Positions 21,069 through 33,004 of a stretch of 48,793 bases of DNA are shown here, piece after piece (positions within the stretch are counted from its first letter, which is position 1; the number at the start of each line of letters is the position of its first letter). Under the pieces are notes generated by a model that saw only the letters and a list, made by a program, of their open reading frames with translations, was not told where the DNA came from and searched no databases. The DNA comes from Dicyema japonicum. Lineage: Eukaryota > Dicyemida > Rhombozoa > Dicyemidae. A program made the translations under genes and the position numbers. Where the stretch lies: contig RDEW01000021.1 in the NCBI GenBank assembly GCA_011109175.1, positions 830,049-878,841 of the forward strand. Direction: 5' to 3'.

Positions 21069-24000
21069 ATGGATGGTGGTTACGACCTACAAGAGACTAG
21101 GTATGTGGTTTTACACCGCAGCATGCTTGTCATTTAATTATGCGCTATAATATTATTGTCTTAGATTCCCCAAAGACGACAAATGTGCCATTTTGGTGGG
21201 TGGGTTGCCTCCATTCAGAACTGTACCGATTAGTCAAGTCAATGTGAATGATTACCACGTGATTGCTTCCAAAATCAAACGACAGCTGACGTCTGCTTTG
21301 GAAAAGTACGGAAAAGTTGATAACATGCGCTGTTTCTCTGATAAATCTGGTCTAATCAGATGTATTGTTACTTTCAATAGGTTTATTTATGGGGGTTACT
21401 TCCTAGATATACTGATTGTGCCTCATTTTTGAGTAAAACTCACTTGATAAAGATATATGAAAGTGTTTTGACCTTCGAAGGTTGCCATGCTGACGGTAAG
21501 TATTTATAAATTTGCATTTTACTCCGCTAATATCGATTAAATGACTTAACGAGTTGATAATTAGGCCAATTACCCGATTTAATTATGTATTTTTAGATTA
21601 TAAGAATGAAGATCATTTGGGAGACATTGATGATGAAACACTCATGGAAGCCTCAAGGACACTATACATTAGTAATATTCACGAACGTACCACGCGTGAT
21701 GACTTGTGGGATCATTTCTCTAAATATGGACATATTATAGTATTTTAGTCCAGTTCCTTTAGACCGTTGATTCTAGTAGGATGCCGTTGTACGCCTTTAT
21801 TCAGTTTGCCAGTATAAGCTCCGTTGTAAGGGCCATGACTGCTGGTCGAGTAGACTACATGTGGGGAAGAAGGCTTAAAGTATCCTCATATTTGCATTTA
21901 AGCTCAATTTCGGTAAGACTCTGCAGTGGAAAATGTTATGGGTTAAGATCAATGGCCATTTTAATAAAAATGACGTCATCGATCATATCAAACGTTTTTC
22001 TAGACCTGAGCGTTTTCATATTGATTGGAATCGCTCAGAAATGCTTGTGTGGTTTCGACGAACCGATGACGCTGTATATACTGTCAAGAAGCTTCGTGAA
22101 CACCCATCAGATGGGGAATTCTTTATATTGGTTAGTTGTCGATTAATCCATGCAGATTGATTTCTCGAGTGATAAAATGGACAGCTATTTTTTCTATCGT
22201 GGTGATATCGATACTGTCTGTGATAGGTGTACTGTTGGTATAATTTTAGTAAATACGATAAGCCCACGCAACGAGAGACGTCATATGATTCGTCTATTGG
22301 GACTTGCGAGTCTAGTGGTGGGAATACTCTCAATAGGGAATCAATTCATAGCAGTTTCTCATTTATTAATTCTATAGGTTTGAATGCATCATTAAATGGT
22401 AATGATAAGCTTGTTGTGGTTGACACGTGTGACCCTGTCCTTGATAAAGTTGAAAAATTTTATAACACAATCCATTCACAATTATCCCATAATATCTCTG
22501 TGCCTCGTGATTTTTCATCCACATTAATGAATTCAGTGATATCATGTCTGCGATCAACCAATACATTGACTCGTCCCCCATCCCCACATTTGGACACTTC
22601 TTTAATGACATTGGAAGATTATCAAATTAAACAAAAAGTAGTTAACGATTCATCAAAACTAAACAGTGAAAATGTCATTAATGTTGCCTCAGATATGCAT
22701 GACTCTGCAGAGAAAGTGAAAGTTGTTAAGGAAGATCCATCAAAGTTTGCGAGGAAGTATAGTAATGCTGACACGTGCACAGTCTCTGATAATATGTCAG
22801 TATCCGATGACAGTTTTATCGACAAAAAAGTGTCGCATAAAATAAAAAGAACTTCCGAGTATTCAAGTGATTTTTTGAACGATCTGTTTGTCCCCGACAA
22901 TGTATTACCAAAGAATGGAGGGTCTAAGCAGGCAAGACCTGAGATACGGTCACATGACAAGGATAGTGAGACAAATGAAAATTTGGAGACAAAACATGAG
23001 CAGAACGGAAATATTTCGGATGAAATTATTAAAAATGATAGTGACATATTACTGAGTGATGTGAGAAATGAACATGTTGAGTCAGTAGAGGATGATGACT
23101 TTTCTCTGCCAAAAAGGCAAAAGAAGAGGATATCTAATGTGTGTATCGATAGTGACGATGATAATAAGATTGGCTTTGATGTGTATAATGATATTGTTGC
23201 TAATGCCGTGAAGGATGTTGGAATATCAATGTACGACTCTATCAAAATAAGGAGAATATACGGAGATTGTAAAAAACAAGAAACCCAGCTTCCAATGGAA
23301 TACAAGTCTCGTAAACGGAAATATAGTAGTGATTCTAGTTGTCATATGAGTTCTGTTGAAGATGTTCCTGATTCTAAGGAAAAAACTGAGGTTAATGTGT
23401 GGAATACTGACATTATGGTTAATGGATGTGAGGAAGCAAAAATGGAAGTAATTCAAAATGAGGTTGTTGATGTTAAGGAAGAAAGTGAACTCGTGAGTGT
23501 ATCAGAGACTGATCCAAAACAACCTATTGTTAAAGGTGTTCAGATTAGTCCATCCTCATTCAATGGTTCCAAGAAGAAGAAATCCTCCAAAGTCAAGATT
23601 TCTGTTGGACTGAGTAGAGTCTTGAAGAACAATGTGAAGTTTTTAAGAAACCACGAAGCCTCAAAGATGATTCCTACAAAGGATGTTGTAACCAATGTCT
23701 CTGTTAAGGATGAGACAGTAGAAGATACTAAAGAACCAGAGTTGGAGGAAAATGTCAAAAGTTCGACTTCTACCTGTAGTAATTATGATAAATCTGACTC
23801 TGACTCAACAATTACAGTAGTACACCCAGAGGATAGTATTCGTTCCCCTGCTAGAGACGAAGAATGTCCTGGTCCACCAATTATCTTTCCTAATAATGAT
23901 TCCCAACAAACTAGTCAGTCTTCTGATCCTACTTTATTGGAATTTGTGGCTAATGAACAACCAGAACCTAATATGTACTCAGTCTTATTATTTGTAGTGT

Positions 24001-25097
24001 GGAATGTCCCCCGGTAAATCAGATGACAACTCAAATGGGTTACCCTCAATCATATGTATATTCAAATATTCCTGTTTCTCTTAAATTTGGAGATTTGCAA
24101 CAATTCTACTACCAACAACCCTCAATATATATATCCCCCGTTGATGTACTATTTGTTTAATATTTGTAGATGATGAGACCACAGACTCGGTTTGTTCACC
24201 CTAATGGATATGTTTATGAAACATTCCCTCAGCAAACGGGAAATTACTGTTTACAGCCAATATCCCTTATTCAGAGACCGGTTTTCTTATTTATTTAATT
24301 GTAGACTAACATTCCATTTGACTACTCACTTATTCCTGCTAACTTTTTACCAGTTCAATATGTGAGTCCATGTGGGCAGTCATCCTATGTACAAAGAATG
24401 TCAAATGATAATTCATTGCTGTGCCAACAAAGTGTGAGAATTCAACAACCGTATCTGTCTGATGTGGGATACTATATGTCTGTACCGAACATCCCCACTG
24501 ATAGTCCATCGAAACAGTTACCAGGATCAGAGTTCCAAACTCCCACAAAGGACCAATTCAAAGTCACATCCATAAGGGAAGTAAAGATTCTTAATGGATC
24601 ACTGTTTATTAAAAAGGCAGCAGTGAAAGTGGAGTACCACTACATATCTGGGAAATACTCATTGGCTGAGAGAATAATGCACGTGGATAGGTTAATAGTC
24701 CCAGATTTATACATGACCCAGAGAATGCGATTAGTGCAATCCCAGTTTGATGAAGTTGAGAAGAGACTGAAGGTTAGTGTTATTATAATTCAGATTGTTG
24801 ATAATTGGTGCTGCTTTGCAGTTATTCCCAAGAAAGAAGCAGATAATCTTATTATATTTCGAACTAATTTTATTCAGTATTTGTCCACAAAGAATGTTGC
24901 TGGAATTGTCTCTTATAATACTTCTAAGGAAAGAACAGTAGTTGTATGTTTTTAGTTTGTAGGATGAGTTGTTCCCTGTTATATATTTTGTGCCCCCCAG
25001 TGAGTTTGGTTCGTCTTTATTGAAGAGGTGGACATCCGAAGATAATATATTCAGATTTGAGAAGGATATATTTGTTGCCATTGTATGTGACAAATGA
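21069..25097 (+). CDS. SPEN: SPEN / split ends homologue (RRMs plus SPOC)
   Basis: Nuclear RNA-binding transcriptional co-repressor scaffold. Thirteen exons: 21069-21100, 21165-21380, 21407-21495, 21597-21739, 21763-21879, 21903-22130, 22156-22226, 22250-23974, 23998-24145, 24170-24280, 24305-24772, 24794-24940, 24963-25097. Ten introns are 21-26 nt; the first and third are 64 and 101 nt. The joined frame is exactly 1209 aa. RRM1-like at about 16-110 (CAILVGGLPPF); RRM2 at about 133-204 (RTLYISNIHERTTRDDLWDH, YAFIQFASISSVVRAM); RRM3 at about 210-283 (ending LIDFSSDKMD, cf. family VDFA.EE...F). A Ser/Asp-rich disordered middle of about 750 residues is mostly exon 8. The C-terminal SPOC domain spans about 1050-1208 (AAVKVEYHYISG, QRMRLVQSQFDEVEKRL, FIQYLSTKNVAGIVSY, FVPPSEFGSSLLKRW, IFVAIV). 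SPOC normally binds SMRT/NCoR-type corepressors or phosphorylated CTD. Much shorter than fly or vertebrate SPEN. Confidence 0.92.
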
Positions 25098-25839
25098 AAC
25101 TTTAACCACAACCTTGCTGTTGTCACTTGATGGCTCTCGCCAGACGAACGTTATATTTTATATCATGTGAATACATTTTTCTCATTTAATACTAAGATAT
25201 TTATATTTACATCAGACTTTTATTTTACATCCAACAGCCATACATTTGTGATAAGAGTGAATTTATTACATTAGTCGTGTGGTACCTGTTTTGCGCAGCT
25301 GTTCCCTCTCAGGATAGCAAGAATCCTTACTAAAATGATTATGTTCTGGCTTGTTGGTAAGCTAGGAATGGAGGGTTGTGTTATATTTTTAATGAAAAAG
25401 TTGGATTTAACAGAACCCAGTCGGCACTGTCCAAATTGATAAAACTCTAAGGTGATTTCAAATGATAAATTTTACTTATCAGCCCACACAATGTCAGCAG
25501 CCTATACGTTGACATACGACAACTATTAAAATTGTCAATTTATCAATTTTAGTGTATATTCAAAGTAAGTTTGACATGCACGAGAATAAAGTAGTCACAA
25601 CTGAAAATAGAAAATAGTCGTAGTCATTTAAATTAGTAATCAATCACAGTCACGCCCTTCCACTCAACCTGTGGTGAGACTTTTTGTTTTGAAATTCAAT
25701 AAACTTTTGTTATTTATTATATAATTTTATTAACATTTGTTTCTTTGTTAAATAATTGTCTTTAATAAAAAAATTTTTATTTAATAAAATAGTTGTTATG
25801 ACAGGTCTCCACTATTGCTTACAGGCATTGAGCACACAA
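25098..25839. other. Intergenic, nothing recognised
   Basis: AT-rich downstream of SPEN. No frame or repeat. Confidence 0.45.
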
Positions 25840-26447
25840 TTATCTCTCATAATCGCGAGCCGAATGGTTGTTATTTATTACATCAATTAAGTTACAAAAC
25901 ATCAGTAAGAAGCTAAGACTATCAGTTTTATGAGGGTATATTTTGGTAGGAATCTTGTCTACTCTAAATTCCCAATCGATATGGAAACGATCAAATTGTT
26001 CATAATATGTCATAAATACCTGACTAAATAAAACATTCAAAATGATCCAGTAGAAAGAATTGAGTGGCTGTTTCCCCGACAACTGGCAAAGAAATCTGTG
26101 GAACATTCACTAGGTTTTCCTGATTAAATTAATTTTTTATTCCAAGTCCACGTTAATTGAAAAAACAAAGTGATACCGATAAATTTAATCCAAGCTCTCA
26201 GCTTGACTCGATGCTCTTTCCTTAACCTGAACAAGCTCGTTAGGGTCGGAATGTTTCCTATCATATTAATGAAACCTCTTACGTTATTCCGTCAGAATAG
26301 GATCTCCAAGGCTGTCGACATCATGTTCTTTTTGTCCTTAGAACACATCTCTGTCACCCCAAAAGCCATTTCTTGTTTAGCTCCAATTTTCTGAGCCTTA
26401 GTCCAAGAGATCGAAGCCCCCATGAGGCACATTAATGAGAGATGCAT
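25840..26447 (-). CDS. Possible gene, structure unresolved
   Basis: From an ATG at 26447 the minus strand is open for 107 codons except for one TGA at 26294-26292. It starts with a signal-peptide-like MHLSLMCLMGASISW. Further down, 26106-25840 is open with hydrophobic and charged stretches (SFYWIILNVLFSQVFMTYYE, FRVDKIPTKIYPHKTD) and a natural stop. Several 25-nt GT-AG candidates exist (for example one starting GTAAGAGGTTTC), but I could not join all parts into one frame. A secreted or membrane protein gene is plausible; a pseudogene is equally possible. Confidence 0.3.
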
Positions 26448-26630
26448 GACTCAACATATTGCAAGTAAAAAAATTAAAAACATTCCTACGATGACCTTAT
26501 AAATTTTTTTAACTATAAATTGATGAATATAAATTATATATTTAAATTGTTTAATTAATTTTAACAAAAAATAATAAAATAAAATAAAAATATTAGTAAC
26601 CTAATTAGTTGTTGTGCGTCGTTGGTTTAA

Positions 26631-27368
26631 ATGACAACTGCTGGTCGTCCAACTTTTGAGCATGCTAAAGGAGGTGGATCTAAGATGAATAATGATCTTG
26701 CTTCCTTAACCCGACAATTGTCTTCAAGGGATCTTCCAAGTCACTTAAAACTCAAATATAGGTATTTGTATTTTTTATCTATCTCAGAAAGGAGGGACAG
26801 TCATCCAAGGAGGAACTAGGTTCTGCAGATATGAAACAACTCCTCGAAGAGAAGGAATCCGCCTATCATATAAGGGAAGGGATATCTGATGACTCCTTAA
26901 GCGCCAAAAGACTAAAGCTAGAGGACGCCACCCCAGTTGAAGTCAACCTGGACGCAGATGACCCAATTGACGAACAAAGTGACGATAATGAAGAGTCATC
27001 GGATGGAGATGAGACTGCTGAGTTGTTGTTGGAGCTTAATAAAATCAAGAAGGAGCGAATGGAGGAGGCCAAAAGACTGGTTTTATGATAAGTTCAACTC
27101 TTAGAACTCTGAGAGGGAATTGGAGCAGGAGAAGATAAGGAATGAGAATATTCTGCGTGGGAACCCTCTGCTTTGTCTTTCAGGAGACACTGGTAACAAC
27201 GACTTTAGAGTGAAGGCTAAGTTTGTTTGTGTTTGGTAGTTTAGATGGGATGATGATGTTGTATTTAAGAACTGTGCCGTGGAACCTGATAGAACAAAGC
27301 CTGAGTTCATTAACGACTGCCTTCGGTCTGAATTTCATCGTAAATTCATGTCCAAGTACATTAAATGA
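26631..27368 (+). CDS. CWC15: CWC15 spliceosome-associated protein
   Basis: Component of the Prp19/CDC5L-associated catalytic spliceosome. Four exons: 26631-26761, 26788-27079, 27105-27220, 27245-27368. Introns are 26, 25 and 24 nt. The joined frame is 220 aa (human about 229). Family landmarks in order: [15 protein letters not shown] at the N-terminus, [14 protein letters not shown], acidic [14 protein letters not shown] and [39 protein letters not shown] and the C-terminal FMSKYIK. All conserved blocks are present, so the gene looks intact. A spliceosome component here is notable given the extreme intron size. Confidence 0.95.
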
Positions 27369-28057
27369 CTTAATTTGGTTGTATTCTCTTTTATTATATT
27401 TGTTGTGTCCTTGTTTGTAGGCTAATTGCACTCTGTCGATTGGACATGTACTATTTTGTAGTCTTTTTGTAAGGGGGAGTGGTTGGATGTCAAAATTATA
27501 GTTATTTTGTACTTTAGGCATCAATGACGTAATCCTCGCAATCTGAGACCGCTTGTTTGCTCTCGTAACCACCGTCAAGTAAACTTTGGTAGTCGTTGTG
27601 TAAGGGAGTATTTGAGTTTGTCATATATGCTTGAATCAAAAACTGGTAACAGTAGTTTGGTCCTCCGTCGTAGTAACCGCGAAAAACTATTGGATTTGAT
27701 GGGCTTGGGGCTGTTGACGGTCTCCTCCACGAGCACGTGACTATGCTTGAATCAAAAACTGGTAACAGTAGTTTGGTCCTCCGTCGTAGTAACCGCGAAA
27801 AACTATTGGATTTGATGAGCTTGGGGCTGTTGACGGTCTCCTCCACGAGCACGTGACTCATGTGAAAACCTCATTGTAACTAACACATGCTAGTTTTCTT
27901 CTATGAATCATTGAGAAGACGTATGTGGGGAAAAGGGAAACTCCCTGTTCTTTAAACTGATGGTAAGTGAATAACTAAGCTTCAATAGCCTCGGGTCATG
28001 TCTACACATTAAATTGGCTGCGTGGTGCAATGTGGCTAGTTGGTCAATTATTATTTT
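27369..28057. other. Intergenic with a 116-bp duplication
   Basis: Apart from the duplication at 27626-27857, nothing is recognised. Confidence 0.45.
27626..27857. repeat. 116-bp direct duplication
   Basis: Units 27626-27741 and 27742-27857 differ at about one base (GATGGGCTTGG versus GATGAGCTTGG). No N at the junction. Confidence 0.9.
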
Positions 28058-28190
28058 CCCTTTCTCTGATGACGTCATTAAATCTACCTTACTGAGGAGA
28101 CGCACAATGCCTGGCCGGCATCAAGAGAATCCATCTATTCTTTCCCCGGAGACAACTTCGCTATCCGGAGACAAAACGCTGAAACGAGTC
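28058..28190 (+). repeat. Dispersed repeat family C, copy 2
   Basis: TCTCTGATGACGTCATTAAA, CACAATGCCTGGCCGGCATC and ATTCTTTCCCCGGAGACAA. These match the family blocks at 9640, 35560 and 46605. Confidence 0.55.
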
Positions 28191-28254
28191 AACATCAAGG
28201 AGTTAGTTATTTTGGTTACCCTTGCTTAGTTAGTTGTTGGTTAAAGTACATTTG

Positions 28255-29240
28255 CGTTACCAGTAAACACTGTTATGGTTTCGCTTGTGATGTGTTTTTC
28301 GATTATTCTGTCCGTTAGTTATCTCCATCCTTTTCGCTGTCGTGATCGATTCCTGATTTCGTCCAGATCGTCCGCATCCATCAATCGGCCCCCGATCACT
28401 GAGTAATCCTCCGCAAGTGTCCTTGGACGTTCTCTGAATGCAGGAGATACAGTATAGCAGAAAAATTCTTCCATGGCGGCATTGCATGGTGTCTGTTCCC
28501 CCATCCGTAGAATATGTTCAAATAGGCGCCAGCGAGCTCAAAGTACGTTCAGGTTTATTGGTCCACAATCAGTCTGTATAGTTTATTTTTCGAGATTTTT
28601 TTTGGCCAAGAGTATCCAAAGAGTTTTCTTAGTTGGCTTCTGTGAAACTGGTCAGTTTTTACCCCAAATAATGTGGGTGCATAAGTATCATCTGTTTGGA
28701 ATTGTTTCTGAAAGTGGTCACCAATTCGTGAGGCTTTGTCCCCATCATCCAATATTAAGTGTTTCGATTCATCCCATATCGATATTTTGGAATTTTGGGA
28801 ACCCCGATTAAGCGACCGCACGGCCATGAACATTTGACTTTCAGGTGACAGCTTTTCAATTTCGGTAACCTTCTCGTCTAAGTATTTCGTTCATAATAGA
28901 CGTGCCCGGACACTTATTTCATGAAGGATTCTGTTTCGTTGATTTCTTAGTTCTCTTTTGGTGTTCAGGCAGCAATTTTCAATTCTCAGGCGGATGTTTC
29001 TTTGGTGCTCTGATATTTCCCTTAGTTTTGAATCACCATGTGCGTAGTTGTTGTTCTAGCGATTACTTCTGCGTCCGATAATATCGATCGCAGCCTGTTT
29101 AACGACCTCGATCAACTTTTTCCAGGAAAATGTCTGGCCTTTCTTCCATATTTAGTTGTGATGTGTGTTGCTCGATGTTGTCTTGAAATTTTCTCCGTTT
29201 CACGGTGTTGCATATCAGTTCCTATGTAGCTAGTCTTCGA
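28255..29240 (-). mobile_element. LINE family A copy, rearranged with internal deletion
   Basis: On the minus strand, from high to low coordinates: an endonuclease-RT linker (WKKLIEVVKQAAIDIIGRRS, then REISEHQRNIRLRIENCCLN), then FMAVRSLNRGSQNSKISIWD..., then directly the post-RT region (FHRSQLRKLFGYSWPKKISK) and SPAFRERPRTLAEDYSVIGG...DADDLDEI. The whole RT palm (the YADD part) is missing between linker and C-terminus. Several stops and frame changes. Non-functional. Confidence 0.75.
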
Positions 29241-30005
29241 TGTTTAATGTTAGCTGGATTGTTCTGGGCAATGTTACCCTTGGTCCTTGGAATAAATTTA
29301 ATTCCTCCAATCTATCAGTTTGGAATTCGATAATTTGGGGGATTCTAAAGATAAATTGAATTTTGCTATATTAACTTCCATTTGAATTTTGTCTAATTTT
29401 ACTTTTTATGAAAGCCCTTGTCTTTTCTAGTGAGCACGAACTGATTGATTGCCTCGCTATCAATATCGGCACAGAGCAACCTTGAGGGGTTACAGAACCG
29501 ATGTCTCAAAATATTATTGAGATCGTCGAAAAAACACCCACATCGTTACTACGGAGAACACTAAACGTCCCCCAATCATGGAGTACCTATGGAACACCAC
29601 CGAGACTTCATCAATGTCTCCTGAACATCCCCTCGGGCCGGTAGTCAAACAATATCTGGACACCTGAATAAGTAGAAACCTTCCCCTTTGTGGAGATTAA
29701 TTAAGGACTCACTCATATCCTCCCCCGATATCATACGATTTATACTTTATAGAGTTTTGACAAGTAATCCATTAAATTGTGCCATAGAGAGCTGAAGTGG
29801 AGTACTACACATTTGTGGATCAGGGGATGTTTTAAATAGGGGGAACAAGTCCCAATGTGGAAGCACAATACAATACATTAGATGTTACGCATGAGATATA
29901 TTGTAAACCAAAAATATTTTGGATATTTTACTGAATTTAACACAAGAATTTAAAAATGTGACAACATACACTCGAATACTATCCTCCACTCCATTCAGTC
30001 CTCAA
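29241..30005. other. Intergenic, nothing recognised
   Basis: May include decayed LINE 5' sequence up to about 29480. No supported gene. Confidence 0.35.
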
Positions 30006-30203
30006 GACTGAGGTTGCTTGAAGCAGATACACGATTTTGTCTCCAAAAGAGTCGACTAAAGACTCGATTATAGCAGAATCCATTCCCTCCTCCAATCGAC
30101 TGATGACTGAGGTTGCTTGAAGCAAATACACGATTTTGTCTCCACAAGAGTCTATTAAAGACTCGATTATAACAGAATCCATCCCCTCTTCCAATACCAA
30201 GGG
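30006..30203 (-). repeat. Diverged 99-bp tandem repeat, open as a 33-aa repeat
   Basis: Two units (30006-30104, 30105-30203) that differ at several positions, so older than the near-identical duplications elsewhere. Read on the minus strand both keep the frame: LEEGMDSxIIESLxDSxGDKIVYLLQATSV. It may be a relic of a repeat protein exon. No gene context found. Confidence 0.5.
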
Positions 30204-30781
30204 ATGTCTGGGAAACCTGGTTTGTCTATTCTGTGGAGGCCACTCCTCTCTATCAATATACGGATATACATTAGACGATGCGAAAGTTTCTGTTCATTGT
30301 GTCCTTTCCGAATCACGACTCTTACTCAATACCCGCTTGCCTCCTACAAGTTAGTGAAGTAAGAGTCACTTAACAAGAATTTTCGTTTATGATTTTGGTT
30401 TAACTCAGTCTCGTTATTATTCAAATCTGGCAGAAGTGGTCGAACCAGTAAATCATCAGTTTGAATGTAGGGGCAATGAGTATCTTTAATTTATTTTAAC
30501 TTCGCCGTTGAGACGTCTGGTTCCCTTGCGCCTGCGACAGAATTCCAAAATTCTTGAGTCGTCTAGGCGATCGTATTTCTCCAGGAGATCCCCGTGAGCG
30601 CTGCTGGCTATTTGAGCGAATCTCGGAAGTAGCCACGCAGTCAAGGCGGCCGCTGTTTGACCATTTGTTCATTAAAAAAAAGTTTCAACTTAATACGATA
30701 CTAAAAAAGTCAGTTGGAAAGATGACCTAATAAATTTGGTGTAATATTTCCCCCAGTGATTAAAGCTAACTTCCATTCGAA
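30204..30781. other. Intergenic with a GC-richer open segment on the minus strand
   Basis: Between about 30492 and 30668 the minus strand has a 60-codon frame without ATG, reading NGQTAAALTAWLLPRFAQ... and ...LDDSRILEFCRRRKGTRRL. It is clearly GC-richer than its surroundings, which suggests coding origin (exon or element relic). Family unknown. Confidence 0.35.
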
Positions 30782-31132
30782 ACATTAAATGGGAGTTGTT
30801 AAATTGGACGTAGTGAGTCTTGATACTGTAAAACTACGATACCGAGTGGATGTTTGGAAAAGACTATTTTTTAATTTATTCACCCACGGTCTTTTCAATG
30901 GAGGAAATCGAAGGCTAACAGAAATACATTAATCAAAAGGGGATGCTTGAAAAGACNACATTAAATGGGAGTTGTTAAATTGGATGTAATGAGTCTTGAT
31001 ACTGTAAAACTACGATACCGAATGGATGTCTGGAAACGACTATTTTTTAATTTATTCACCCACGGTCCTTTCAATGAAGGAAATCGAAGGCTAACAGAAA
31101 TACATTAATCAAAAGGGGATGCTTGAAAAGAC
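30782..31132. repeat. 175-bp direct duplication flanking N at 30957
   Basis: 30782-30956 and 30958-31132 are equal in length with a few substitutions. The N is at the junction, suggesting haplotypes or contig ends in series. Confidence 0.9.
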
Positions 31133-31733
31133 CTGTTTGATGGATCTGGTGAAGAGAGGAAGAAACGGAACAAGAGGAGAGGTAGCCAGTTAAAGGTCAT
31201 CGAAAAGGCGAGAAGGGCCACCACATGGAGTAGAACCTCAGAAATAGGGAAGCATTGTCTTGGTTGGTGCTAGAGAAATCTGCAGAAACCAAGGCAACCT
31301 TGGTAGAGACCAAGTAGATTCCATTTGGGAAATGACGATGTGGTATTGGATGACTTTTGATCTACTGATGCCTAAGACCGGACAAGATAAGGTGAAGGAA
31401 TTCAAATAATCACCATGATCACCTCATCTTCACATATTGGTTAAATTAGACACGACAATGATGAAAAGGTACGAATAGCTCACCGAACCTGTAAGAAGTG
31501 ATGAGATCTGAAGAGTCGTGATTCCCAACGAGGGATATAATCCTCCTTCAGAGTTGTTAACTGTAAATGATCCTCCTTCTCTGGTCTTATCAATTTCCTC
31601 TCTACTTTTCGCATCACTGTCTTCAGAATGCCAATTTGCTAGAAGGTGGAGATGGAGAATTTTTCTGATACCTTAATTCCATGGTGGATCGTCATTAAGA
31701 GGTTATATTGTAGAATTAATTTAAATTAGTAAA
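31133..31733. other. Intergenic, nothing recognised
   Basis: Slightly GC-richer than average, but no frame longer than 60 codons with recognisable content. Confidence 0.4.
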
Positions 31734-32264
31734 TCAGTCGTCGGGGATCATGGAAATGATATAATCCTTGTACATTAAAGAATCAGGATTTATAGAAGTC
31801 GCATGGGAAGTCATCTCCTCCATCTCATCGGCGGTGAAAGGCTCCCCATTCTCAGTCATATAAGTGGTCAACTCCTCAAATGTAAGATACCCCGTGATAA
31901 GGAATGAAAATACCATTATTATTGATATCCAGTGTTTGGAAGGCCTTTATCAGTAGCTTTTCCCCCGCTGGACGATAGCTCTTTTCAAGCAGAATCAGAG
32001 TAAGCACAGAGGAGAACTTTTCAAGGGAAATGCTCCCCTCTTTTTTGTCATCCTTGAATGATTAGACTGACCAACCTCCATTTCCATGATAAGGTCTCCA
32101 ATTTCGCTCTCGGTTGGACATATTCCCAGTGAGCGGATCACAGTCCCTGCCTCTCGGACATCAATGGTCTGGTTTTGTTCATGGTCAAACACCAAAAAGG
32201 CCTCTTCTATCTTTTTCTGAATGTCTTTTATGGTGGAACTTGATTGGGTCGCATCTGGGTCCAT
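31734..32264 (-). CDS. EFCAB2: EFCAB2 / dynein regulatory complex subunit 8
   Basis: EF-hand protein of the nexin-dynein regulatory complex in motile cilia. Three exons: 32264-32076, 32052-31914, 31891-31734, giving 161 aa (human EFCAB2 about 162). EF-hand loop 1 is residues 27-38 (DHEQNQTIDVRE), followed by AGTVIRSLGICPTESEI, a near-signature of this family. Loop 2 is residues 105-116 (DINNNGYLTFEE), followed by LTTYMTENGEPFTADEMEEM; the protein ends MYKDYIISMIPDD. The first intron (32075-32053) is 23 nt GT-AG. The second must be removed as 22 nt (31913-31892) to keep the frame, yet it ends in GG, not AG. This could be a sequence error, a non-canonical site or a mutation. The start is the first ATG in frame. 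Confidence 0.9.
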
Positions 32265-33004
32265 TCTGTATCCAGGAAATAATTTTTTATTTTTAAACAA
32301 AAATATTTTATTAACGAAAATTTATTTTATTAGAAATTTCTTTAAATAAATAAATATTATGTGAAATTTTCAACAACTTTAGTTGGATCCCCTCAGACGA
32401 TGTCTCTGGATTCGGTATTCATTATTACTCTGATTATTTGTTCATGACGATTCACGTGACTATAGATCAATCCGAACTCCCTGCTGAATCTTAATTTAGT
32501 TGTTTCCCCTTACCCTGCTACTTATGATTGTCAAGTCTCACAACTTAATGAAGGATCAACCAGATCCACATCTATACCATAAAGATGGGAGATAGATGCC
32601 TTAGTTACTGACCCTAGGACTCTTTTAAAGTATTTAATAGTAGACTGCTTGACGTCTTCGCTTCCTATGGTGACAACTTCTGTTAATTCCTTTTATGGAT
32701 CTCTTCCACTATTGATTTCACAAAAAAAGCTTGAACTGCAAGTATTGAGGGACATGTCGCCTTTTATATAAAGGTTCCTTCTAATATCCCACAAAAACTG
32801 ATCCAGAACCTCTTAGTTTGTCACATTATGGGACCCTAAGAAATGATCAATTGAGTGGGGATATACGGATGGCTTTTTGTGTGTTTAGCATTGGGGGCGA
32901 CTCGAGAAAGATGTACGCCATGACAAATCAACAAGGGGACAAAAATAGAGGACCTCCACATACAATGGAAACAGTGAAATTGAACCCAGGGACATTGTTA
33001 GAAT
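32265..33004. other. Intergenic, nothing recognised
   Basis: No supported gene or repeat. Confidence 0.4.

Noticed and set aside
22372-23758. Minus-strand frames of 72-227 codons opposite SPEN exon 8
   Set aside because: Low-complexity Ser/Leu/Phe shadows of the acidic Ser-rich SPEN region. Splicing and domains support the plus strand.
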